Source: Gammaproteobacteria bacterium (GTDB lineage: Bacteria; Pseudomonadota; Gammaproteobacteria; Pseudomonadales; Azotimanducaceae). From it: a stretch of DNA of 40,629 nt. Where the stretch lies: assembly GCA_027297435.1 (NCBI GenBank), contig JAPUIA010000036.1, positions 1-40,629 on the forward strand. Reading direction: 5' to 3'. Position 1 is the first letter of the stretch. Each line of letters starts with the position of its first letter. Of the stretch, positions 34,076-40,629 are shown one piece after another. Both the position numbers and the translations under genes were made by a program. Under the pieces are notes generated by a model. That model did not search any database, had not been told where the DNA came from, and worked only from the letters and a program-made list of their open reading frames with translations.

Positions 34076-35482
34076 TCAGGCATTGTACTTCCAGTTGCCG
34101 TGAAACCCGAACGGTACGCGGTGCGGTAACTCGGCTAGCGCGAGGGGTCCATCCGATAAGTTCTCCGCATCGAAGAACGCCAAATCGCTACGGTTCTCGC
34201 GAGCCCGATACACGATACTCATCAGGTAACCCTCACCTTCCGGCGAGTCTGGAGACTTGGGAACGAATACCGGCTCGCCCGTCACGTCACCTTCCGGTAG
34301 TTCGTACTGATGGCGCTGGCCGGTTTTAAAGTCGTAGCGGGCAATGGCGTTGAAACCGACACCGTCATCGCTCCGGGTCGATGCGCCATAGTATCCATAG
34401 TCGTACTCGAGCCCTACGAAGCGTTCGTCCAAGCGTGGGAACTCCCCCGTGACATCATCCAGATAGCGACGTTGCACGCCGTTCGAGTTGTCGGCTAAAT
34501 CGAATACCCACTCGCACAGCCGCGCGCTCGACTTTTCGGGATCCGGCGGGCTGCCGTCAAGATGCGGGAACAGCGGCGCCTGTTCGAACTGCATGACGTG
34601 CGCCACCACCTTGTTGCCTTTGGTGTAAGCATTCATGGGATGGAAGACGTAACAGGGATCGGTTTCAAACCAACGGATGTCGTCGATTGAGCCGTCCCGG
34701 CGCATCACGCCGATGTGCGTACCCTTGTCTGGTTCCCATGCGAAAGCCGGTTGGCCGTTCATCGCGCGTTCCAGGCTACCGGTTAGCGGGAAGATCGGAA
34801 AGATGACGTGTTCATCGGTCGTGATGAAGTCGTGGACCATGCTGGCGTACGGGGCTTGGAACTTATCCGAGCGCGTCAGCTCACCACTCGCGTTAACGGT
34901 CTGGTAGGTCATGCCCTTGCCGAAGGGCCCATCCGCCATATACCCGAAAAACAGCATTTCACCGGAAGTGGGATCCATCTTAGGGTGAGCCGTCATCGGA
35001 CCCTCGAGTTGGCCGTTGAAACGCCACGCACCTTTGGATTCCAACGTCTGGGGATCGATCTCGAATGGTGGATGGCCTTCTTCCAAGGCCAGCAGTTTGC
35101 CGCCATGCCACACGACGTTGGTGTTCGCCAACCCATCGTCTTCGGCATCCTCGGTCAACGGATCGTTGTCCAGCGGATTGAACGGGTTGTACAACGCGCG
35201 TCTCTCACCATGCTCGAGCTTCCACTTGGCAGTTCGAACCCAGCGATTCCGGTACTGAACCCTACCGTTTTGCACTTGAAACATGTGCAACATGCCGTCC
35301 CCGGCAAACCAATGATGCTCGCCGCGTGGAGCAAACTGCGGATCGGGCCCGTTACGGTAATACGTTATGTCGAGGTCTCGAGGAATTTCCCCCCGAACGA
35401 TCACGTCCTGCAGGTCGCACTCCATGCGTAGCGGCGCGAAGTTGCCGGTCAAGAAAGGTTGTTCTGGATAGGGTTCGGCCAT
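34076..35482 (-). CDS. Carotenoid oxygenase-family (RPE65-like) dioxygenase
   Basis: A 468-residue protein from ATG 35482, which has AGGAG 9 bases upstream; a TTG at 35509 would overlap the upstream gene. Family features are 'YYRNGPDPQFAPRGEHHWFA' with 'GDGMLHMFQ' and the four Fe(II)-binding His: 'MTAHPKMDP', 'SMVHDFITT', 'YVFHPMNAY' and the last in 'PFGFHGNW'. Such enzymes cleave C=C bonds of carotenoids, stilbenes or lignin-derived aromatics, using oxygen. It has no signal peptide. The gene starts 24 bases after the M48 gene on the same strand, so they could share a transcript, but no functional link is obvious. Confidence 0.9.
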   Translation of the reverse strand: MAEPYPEQPFLTGNFAPLRMECDLQDVIVRGEIPRDLDITYYRNGPDPQFAPRGEHHWFAGDGMLHMFQVQNGRVQYRNRWVRTAKWKLEHGERRALYNPFNPLDNDPLTEDAEDDGLANTNVVWHGGKLLALEEGHPPFEIDPQTLESKGAWRFNGQLEGPMTAHPKMDPTSGEMLFFGYMADGPFGKGMTYQTVNASGELTRSDKFQAPYASMVHDFITTDEHVIFPIFPLTGSLERAMNGQPAFAWEPDKGTHIGVMRRDGSIDDIRWFETDPCYVFHPMNAYTKGNKVVAHVMQFEQAPLFPHLDGSPPDPEKSSARLCEWVFDLADNSNGVQRRYLDDVTGEFPRLDERFVGLEYDYGYYGASTRSDDGVGFNAIARYDFKTGQRHQYELPEGDVTGEPVFVPKSPDSPEGEGYLMSIVYRARENRSDLAFFDAENLSDGPLALAELPHRVPFGFHGNWKYNA

Positions 35483-35505
35483 CTCATAGAGCTCCTGGTT
35501 ATAGA

Positions 35506-37041
35506 TCAATTGGCAACCTCAGCGGCGACCGTGTAGGCGCTAGCGCTGGAGAGCGGTGGAACATTGTCGGTTACCAGAACCAGCTGGGTCGACCCCGCTG
35601 CAAGCCGATCGATCGTGGGTGCAAAGCGGCCACTACTCGACCCCCACGCAAGTTCGACTTGTACGGTAACGTTCTGCAAATTGACGTTAGTCAAATTGGC
35701 AACCCGCATCACCACGCGGCCCGAGTTTTCCCGAGAAACCACGGCTCGTACGTACTTTGCAGGTTGACGCGGAACGTCGAGGCGCAAAAGACTGGCGTTT
35801 GCGGATCGTCCGAGCTCGCTCTTCGCGCCGGATGCCGCCTCGTAGTAGCGAACCGCTGCCTCGGTGTTGCCCTCGATTTCGGCGATTTTGCCGAGTTCGT
35901 TGTATGCAAGTGCCGTGGGCAACAGCTCAATCGAGCGTCTCAGATCGAGTTTTGCGGTAGTCGGGGTGTTTAGCTTGGTGCGCGCCATCGCGCGGCCAAG
36001 GAAGTACGAATACATCTGGTCGTGGCGCGCGATCGCACGATCATAGTTGATCACTGCATCCTCGAAGCGCTGCTGCTTGTATCGAATGCCGCCGCGCAAT
36101 GCATGAAATGCCGGTTCAGCCGATTGCGCGCTAATCGCCCGCTGGACGTTGTCCGCCGCGTCGTCGAGCGCGTCGGCAGCAAAGTCGTCGAGCGCATGCT
36201 CGTAAGCTTCGTATGCGTCCGCATCCCGCCGCAAATTGCGAAGCGCCGCTTGGTAGCGGTCGGCGCCGTAGTCACCGCCTTGATAGCCGCTGGCGCGCAA
36301 TCTCGCGACGTGAGCACGGTTGTTGGCCACTCGCTCGGCTGAGGGCGGATGGCTAGAGAACAACCCCTGCTTCCAGTCGCTTTGACGTCCTTCCGACAAT
36401 CTGACAAAGGTTTCTTGCAACGTCACTGCGGCCTCGGGATCATAACCCGCTTGCGCCATAAACTGCGTGCCGTAGTAGTCCGATTCACGTTCTGCTTCCC
36501 TACCGTACTTGAACGTCAGTAGCGTAGCCGCTGTCTGTGCGCTACCGATCACCGCGTTGGCATACCCCGAGTTTGCTGCGCCGAGGGATGCCGCGGCCAG
36601 CGCTCCCTGTAAAAGTAAGCCGCGTTCCAGGCGCTTTGCACCGTGTCGCGCCGCGGCGTGCACCACCTCATGACCGAGTACCGCGGCCAGTTCGGCTTCG
36701 TTCTTTAGCTCTGTCAACAAACCCCGATTGACGGCGATCTTACCGCCCGGCAACGCCCAAGCATTCGGGACGGAGTTGTTCAACACGACGAATTCATACG
36801 GCAAGTTGATACCGCTGACGGCCGCAACTCGACGCCCGACGCCATCCACATATTCTGTCAAAGCAGGGTCCACGACATACCTACCGCCTTGCATCTGCTG
36901 TGCTGGTGCATATTGCTGCTCGCCGATCGCAACCTGTTGGGTCGTGGACACCCAACCCAGCTCGCGCTGCCCCGTGACCGGATTGACTATGCAACCCGCC
37001 AGAACCACCAATCCCACGATCCCGATCAGCTTCTTCAACAT
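35506..37041 (-). CDS. M48-family metalloprotease lipoprotein with TPR-like region
   Basis: A 511-residue protein from ATG 37041 with GAAGG upstream; the frame extends to 37152 without support. It is a lipoprotein (lipobox LAGC, Cys17), anchored to a membrane in the periplasm. The zinc site is H124-E125-V-V-H128 with Glu186 in 'RESDYYGTQFM' as third ligand. 'LPGGKIAVNRGLL' before it is typical of BepA/YfgC-like proteases, which act in outer-membrane protein quality control. The middle has helical repeats of TPR type ('AFHALRGGIRYKQQRFEDAV', 'LAYNELGKIAEIEGNTEAAV'). The C-terminal 100 residues are a beta-rich domain without known name. Confidence 0.88.
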   Translation of the reverse strand: MLKKLIGIVGLVVLAGCIVNPVTGQRELGWVSTTQQVAIGEQQYAPAQQMQGGRYVVDPALTEYVDGVGRRVAAVSGINLPYEFVVLNNSVPNAWALPGGKIAVNRGLLTELKNEAELAAVLGHEVVHAAARHGAKRLERGLLLQGALAAASLGAANSGYANAVIGSAQTAATLLTFKYGREAERESDYYGTQFMAQAGYDPEAAVTLQETFVRLSEGRQSDWKQGLFSSHPPSAERVANNRAHVARLRASGYQGGDYGADRYQAALRNLRRDADAYEAYEHALDDFAADALDDAADNVQRAISAQSAEPAFHALRGGIRYKQQRFEDAVINYDRAIARHDQMYSYFLGRAMARTKLNTPTTAKLDLRRSIELLPTALAYNELGKIAEIEGNTEAAVRYYEAASGAKSELGRSANASLLRLDVPRQPAKYVRAVVSRENSGRVVMRVANLTNVNLQNVTVQVELAWGSSSGRFAPTIDRLAAGSTQLVLVTDNVPPLSSASAYTVAAEVAN

Positions 37042-37318
37042 GTTGCCTTCATGACCTTGCCGACTCTCGATGAAATAGTACCGCACCTCGCAGCTCTGCT
37101 GCGCCTCCAGGGTGCGCGTTCGCGCCCAGGCAGTTCGGTTGCAACCCCGCATGAGGTGCGACTAAGCGCCTGATTCTGCTCCATTTTACTTCCAGAATTG
37201 CTAGTTCGTGCCTTCAGCATTGAGCCGTAGCATGGTCTTTGTACGGATTACGAAACGAATAGATTGCAGGCTCGTACGTTTGCACACGATGTGTGAAGCG
37301 CGAGCGAGAGGTGTGGAC

Positions 37319-37438
37319 ATGCATCGAGTAGAGCAGCAATACGATCGAGAGACTCCGCTGACCAAGGGCGAGAGCGCGCTCCTCCTCGGCGCCTTTCTGA
37401 TCTTGGCGGCAAGCATGGCCTCATTTATCGCCTTGTAA
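37319..37438 (+). CDS. Single-span small membrane protein, 39 aa
   Basis: The ATG at 37319 is preceded by GAGAGG at good spacing. It begins 'MHRVEQQYDRETPLTKGESA' and ends in a hydrophobic helix 'LLLGAFLILAASMASFIAL', a typical small inner-membrane protein. The frame is open further upstream (to 37208) but the added residues look non-coding. A clear terminator follows about 50 bases after the stop, which supports a real short transcript. The function is unknown. Confidence 0.5.
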   Translation: MHRVEQQYDRETPLTKGESALLLGAFLILAASMASFIAL

Positions 37439-37489
37439 ACCGGACAACCCCAACTCTCCAAAAGAGACCTTGTGATGACCGATCTGGCC

Positions 37490-37515
37490 AACCCCGCGTA
37501 AGCGGGGTTTTTTTT
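37490..37515 (+). terminator. Rho-independent terminator
   Basis: An 8-bp perfect stem AACCCCGC / GCGGGGTT with loop GTAA, followed directly by a T run. It ends the transcript of the small membrane protein gene and separates it from glyoxalase I. Confidence 0.88.
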
Positions 37516-37529
37516 GGCTCTTGTAAGTC

Positions 37530-37535
37530 TATGAT
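37530..37535 (+). promoter_or_regulatory. Candidate -10 box just before the glyoxalase I start
   Basis: TATGAT (5 of 6 match to TATAAT) ends 6 bases before the ATG at 37542, and there is no Shine-Dalgarno sequence. If it is used, transcription would begin at or near the A of the ATG and give a leaderless message. I see no good -35 partner, which limits confidence. Confidence 0.35.
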
Positions 37536-37541
37536 GCGTGA

Positions 37542-37961
37542 ATGAAATACCTACATACCATGGTACGCGTATCCGATCTGGATCAATCCCTCGACTTCTA
37601 TTGCAACAAGTTAGGACTGACAGAAGTCGGCCGATACGATAACGAAGGCGGGCGATTTACGTTGGTATTCCTCGCTGCGCCCGGCAACGAGTCCGCGCAG
37701 GTCGAGTTGACGCACAACTGGGACCCCGAAGAACTCGAGGGTGGCCGCAACTTCGGCCACCTGGCCTACCAGGTTGACGATATCTACGCGACCTGCCAAC
37801 AGCTGATGGACAACGACGTGACGATCAACCGTCCGCCGCGAGATGGTCGCATGGCATTCATCCGGTCACCCGACGGCGTTTCGATCGAGCTTTTGCAAAG
37901 CGGAGACTCACTACCCCCCGCCGCACCTTGGAAGGACATGGCAAACACTGGCGAGTGGTAG
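37542..37961 (+). CDS. gloA: Lactoylglutathione lyase (glyoxalase I)
   Basis: A 139-residue VOC-fold enzyme close in length to E. coli GloA (135). The metal ligands are in register: His5 ('MKYLHTMVRV'), Glu55 ('AQVELTHNWD'), His73 ('NFGHLAYQVDD') and Glu116 ('GVSIELLQ'). 'SLDFYCNKLGLTEVGRYDNE' is also conserved. It isomerises the hemithioacetal of methylglyoxal and glutathione to S-D-lactoylglutathione, which the gloB product in this window hydrolyses. A GST gene follows after 40 bases. The start has no ribosome site. Confidence 0.92.
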   Translation: MKYLHTMVRVSDLDQSLDFYCNKLGLTEVGRYDNEGGRFTLVFLAAPGNESAQVELTHNWDPEELEGGRNFGHLAYQVDDIYATCQQLMDNDVTINRPPRDGRMAFIRSPDGVSIELLQSGDSLPPAAPWKDMANTGEW

Positions 37962-38001
37962 GCTTACCAGCCACCACATCACCGAATAAGGGAGAGACAC
38001 A

Positions 38002-38613
38002 ATGCTGTTTTACAACTCGCTGGGGCCGAACCCCCACGTCGTACGAATGTTCGCGACGGAAAAAGGCATGGACCTGGAAATCACCGAGATCGATATCATG
38101 GCCGGCGAGAACCGCCAAGCAGATTACCTTCGGAAAAACCCCGCGGGGCAGATGCCCTGCCTGGAACTCGACGACGGTACGGTGTTGGCCGAGATAACGG
38201 CGATCTGCGAATACCTCGACGAGACAGCCGACGGTGATTCGCTGATCGGTGCCACCCCGGAGGAGCGTGCCGAAACGCGCATGTGGACGCGCCGCATCGA
38301 CCTCAATATCGTTGAACCGATGGGCAACGGTTTCCGCTTCGGCGAGGGGTTACAGATGTTCAAGGATCGCATCACGACCATCCCGGAGGCCTCAGAGGGT
38401 TTAAAACAGATCGCGCGGGAAAAGCTCGCCTGGCTCGATGGTCTGATCGAAGGCCGCGAATTCATCTGCGGGGATCGAATGAGCCTTGCCGACGTGTTGC
38501 TGTACTGTTTTCTTACGTTCGGTAAGAGTGTCGGCCAACCCTACGATGAAGGGCTCGCCAATATCCACGGCTGGTATCAACGCATCAGCGAGCGACCCAG
38601 CGCCGCCGCATAG
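38002..38613 (+). CDS. Glutathione S-transferase family protein
   Basis: A 203-residue protein with AAGGGAGAG upstream. The N-terminal thioredoxin-like domain runs 'MLFYNSLGPNPHVVRMFATE' to 'LRKNPAGQMPCLELDDGTVL' with the cis-Pro ('QMPCLEL') and the glutathione-binding 'EITAICEYLDE'. The C-terminal helical domain has 'GDRMSLADVLLYCFLTF', the N-capping motif of the GST core. The N-terminal 'SLGPNP' suggests a Ser as catalytic residue. The substrate is unknown; co-location with glyoxalase I points to glutathione-dependent detoxification. Confidence 0.9.
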   Translation: MLFYNSLGPNPHVVRMFATEKGMDLEITEIDIMAGENRQADYLRKNPAGQMPCLELDDGTVLAEITAICEYLDETADGDSLIGATPEERAETRMWTRRIDLNIVEPMGNGFRFGEGLQMFKDRITTIPEASEGLKQIAREKLAWLDGLIEGREFICGDRMSLADVLLYCFLTFGKSVGQPYDEGLANIHGWYQRISERPSAAA

Positions 38614-38737
38614 CCGCGCCGGTACCACCGCTGCCGTTTGGAAAGTAGTCGTTTCTAAGGCGATATGTTACTTTTAGTAGCAATCATCTGAGACGGTTTC
38701 GTCGCTGCACCACGGTCTTACGCGACACCGGATAGAA

Positions 38738-39904
38738 ATGCGCGCAACCTACATCACCGCGATCGTCATTGCCCTGGTGCTCGGAGTATGGCTCTTGTCG
38801 GGCCAACTGGGCAGCGAAGGCGAGTTTGACCATCCGACGCTTGCGGAAATCAACGACCAACAATCGGCTGTGGCACAAGACCGTGAGCCTAGCCGGGTAC
38901 GCGCACGCATCATCAACGCCTCCCGCCGTTTCAAACACGTCGTCGTACGTGGCAAAACCGCCAACAAACGAACGGTGGTCGTGCGCACGGAACTCTCGGG
39001 ACGCATCGTCGAGCGGCCGGTCGAACGAGGTACCCCCGTCGCGACCGGAGATCTGCTGTGTCGAATCTCCATCGATGATCGCCAAGCCGGCGTTGTGGAA
39101 TCCCGCGAAGCCCTGAACCAGGCGCGTATCGAGTATCAAGGCCGTTTGCAACTGAAGGCCAGGGGTTTCCAGTCGGACACTGCCATCGCCCAAGCCAAAG
39201 CCAAGCTCGCAGCAGCAGAGGCGCAACTGCAACGAAGCAACCTCGACGTGGCACGCACCAACGTCACCGCGCCGTTCACCGGTATCGTCGAGGACATTCA
39301 CCAAGAGATCGGTGACTACGTCACGCCCGGTTCCGGCTGCGCCACGATAGTCGATATGGATCCCATGTTGTTGGTCTGACGAGTATCGGAAAAAGAGGTC
39401 GTGCACGTAAAAGTTGGCCAAATGTCCACGGGTACTTTGAGCGACGGCTTGCAGGTGTCCGGCGCTATCTCGTTCATCGGCCAGCAGAGCGACCCGGCGA
39501 CTCGCACCTACCCAATCGAGATTCGTATACCCAATCCGTCCTATACGCTGCGTAGTGGTATCACGACAGAAATCCGGATTCCGGTCGCCGAAGTGATGGC
39601 CCAGAAAATCAGTCCGGCACTTTTCGCTTTGGATGACGCCGGCAACATCGGGGTGCGCACCGTCAACCAAAACGGTCGCGTGGAGTTTCATCGCGTCGAG
39701 ATCGTCGAGGACGACGTGGATGGCGTCTGGATAACCGGCTTACCCGACATTGCGACACTCATTACGGTCGGCCAGGAGCTGGTCGTGCCGGGTGAAATGG
39801 TCGAAATCGATTTCGAACCGGCCTCGGAAATGCCGGCGGCGATTCCGTCACCTGTACCCGCCCCGCAAACCGCCATTCACGCAAACGTCGCTAACGAAGC
39901 ATGA
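38738..39904 (+). pseudogene. RND efflux periplasmic adaptor (HlyD type), interrupted by in-frame TGA
   Basis: The reading frame is continuous over 388 codons apart from one TGA at 39377-39379 (codon 214). Before it the protein has an N-terminal membrane anchor ('ITAIVIALVLGVWLLSGQLG'), a lipoyl-like half ('GRIVERPVERGTPVATGDLL'), a coiled-coil hairpin ('QAKAKLAAAEAQLQRSNLDV') and 'TAPFTGIVEDIHQEIGDYVT'. It breaks after 'DMDPMLLV'. After it the same frame reads 'RVSEKEVVHVKVGQMSTGTL' and the beta-barrel domain to the end. Homologues read straight through here ('PLLVVAEVSEREV'). The stop is either a real disruption or a base error. The pump gene follows with a 4-base overlap, as in an intact operon. 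Confidence 0.8.
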
Positions 39905-40629
39905 ACGCGATCATCGATGCCGCGATCAACCGTGCGCGGACGTCCCTGCTGGTTCTGGCCATGATCGTGACCGCAGGCCTCGCCGCCCGGTTCGCAATCC
40001 CCATCGCGAGTCAGCCAGACATTCAGGTACCGTTCTTCGTCGTCACCCTCATTCATGAAGGCATATCACCGGAAGACGCCGAACGCCTGTTGGTGATGCC
40101 GACCGAAATCGAGTTGCGTGCAGTCGAGGGTGTCAAAGAACTGACCTCCTACGCTTCCGAAGGCGCGGGCACGGTCATGGTGGAATTCGAAGCGGAGTAC
40201 GATCTCGACCAAGCACTGATGGACGTTAGGGAAGCGGTGGACCGGGCGAGACCGGAAATGCCGAATACGGCAGAAGAGCCTATCGTCCAAGAGACCTCGT
40301 TCGTCGAGTATCCGATCTTACAGGTCAACTTGGTGGGCGACACCGTACCCGAGCGCCTGCTCTACAACCTGGCCATCGATCTGCGCGACGCGATCGAGAC
40401 CGTCCCGAGCGTGCTGAAGGCTCAGATTCAAGGTCACCGTGAGGAGCTATTGGAGGCCGTCATCGACCCCAACGAGCTCGAAACCTATCAAATTTCCAAC
40501 GAAGAGCTGATCAGTACGATCATTCGCAACAATCGCCTCATTCCCGCCGGCAGTATCGACACGGGCGAGGGACGCTTCGCCGTCAAAGTGCCGAGCGTCA
40601 TCGAAGAGGCGCGGGACATCTTCGACCTG
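39901..40629 (+). CDS. RND efflux transporter inner-membrane pump, 3' truncated
   Basis: The ATG at 39901 overlaps the adaptor stop (ATGA). The 243 residues present start with the first membrane span ('SLLVLAMIVTAGLAARFAIP') and the periplasmic porter region: 'SQPDIQVPFFVVTLIHEGIS', 'RLLVMPTEIELRAVEGVKEL' and 'LMDVREAVDRARPEMPNTAE', typical of AcrB/MexB-like HAE1 and related families. The pump would export drugs, solvents or other hydrophobic compounds with the adaptor and an outer-membrane channel. The rest lies beyond the window. Confidence 0.9.
   Translation, partial: MNAIIDAAINRARTSLLVLAMIVTAGLAARFAIPIASQPDIQVPFFVVTLIHEGISPEDAERLLVMPTEIELRAVEGVKELTSYASEGAGTVMVEFEAEYDLDQALMDVREAVDRARPEMPNTAEEPIVQETSFVEYPILQVNLVGDTVPERLLYNLAIDLRDAIETVPSVLKAQIQGHREELLEAVIDPNELETYQISNEELISTIIRNNRLIPAGSIDTGEGRFAVKVPSVIEEARDIFDL

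Noticed and set aside
39377-39379. Selenocysteine or other recoding at the adaptor TGA
   Set aside because: HlyD-type adaptors are not selenoproteins, the position holds small residues in relatives, and no obvious SECIS-like hairpin was recognised.

Overview
This 40.6 kb window looks like a chromosomal segment of a free-living Gram-negative bacterium, most likely a gammaproteobacterium or close relative. The evidence is outer-membrane and periplasmic protein types (DUF5916 barrel, Tat and lipoprotein signals, RND efflux), glutathione enzymes (glyoxalase I and II, a GST), Liv- and Opp-type ABC importers, and one near-perfect E. coli-type LexA box. The species cannot be named from the sequence. 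No rRNA, tRNA, CRISPR array, phage or intact insertion sequence was seen.

Layout. 1-3127 (+): tail of a cupin protein, then a large SPOR-like/CBM9/DUF5916 outer-membrane protein. 3128-5136: gene-poor and repeat-bearing, with a LysM remnant, one secreted hypothetical protein, two small reverse-strand ORFs, a strong GC hairpin and an operator-like repeat cluster. 5137-7770 (+): tightly overlapping operon of a cysteine hydrolase, an FMN-binding PPOX-type protein, a secreted beta-propeller and an exported soluble Rieske protein. 7901-11965 (+): catabolic set of DUF35 Zn-ribbon/OB protein, thiolase-like protein, TauD-type dioxygenase and acyl-CoA ligase. 11988-14203: glyoxalase II (-) divergent from fumarase C (+), followed by the degraded tail of an EAL-domain gene.

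14338-29547 (-): a long co-directional run. In transcription order it holds livH-livM-livG-livF, a long-chain-type acyl-CoA synthetase, a VOC protein, a complete five-gene peptide/nickel-type ABC importer, a LivJ-like lipoprotein, a Tat-exported aldo/keto reductase and larC. The Liv transporter, its probable binding protein and the CoA ligase suggest uptake of an organic acid followed by CoA activation, a common arrangement in proteobacterial catabolism; the substrate is unknown.

29815-34022: a 4-hydroxybutyryl-CoA dehydratase/HpaB-superfamily protein lacking the Fe-S cluster ligands, a small ORF whose start codon abuts a LexA box and whose stop codon lies in the end of a 264-bp MITE-like element, a MaoC-type dehydratase co-transcribed with a Cys-rich SufR-like regulator, a divergent VOC protein and a broken questin-oxidase-like gene. 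34076-40629: carotenoid oxygenase-family protein, M48/TPR lipoprotein protease, a tiny membrane protein with a clear terminator, glyoxalase I, a GST, and an RND efflux pair whose adaptor gene has an in-frame TGA; the pump runs off the window.

Most noteworthy: the LexA-box ORF cut by the MITE, the ligand-less dehydratase homologue, the soluble Rieske/propeller/flavoprotein operon, the thiolase with altered catalytic histidines, the interrupted RND adaptor, and four gene remnants (LysM, EAL, questin oxidase, RND adaptor) pointing to ongoing gene decay.
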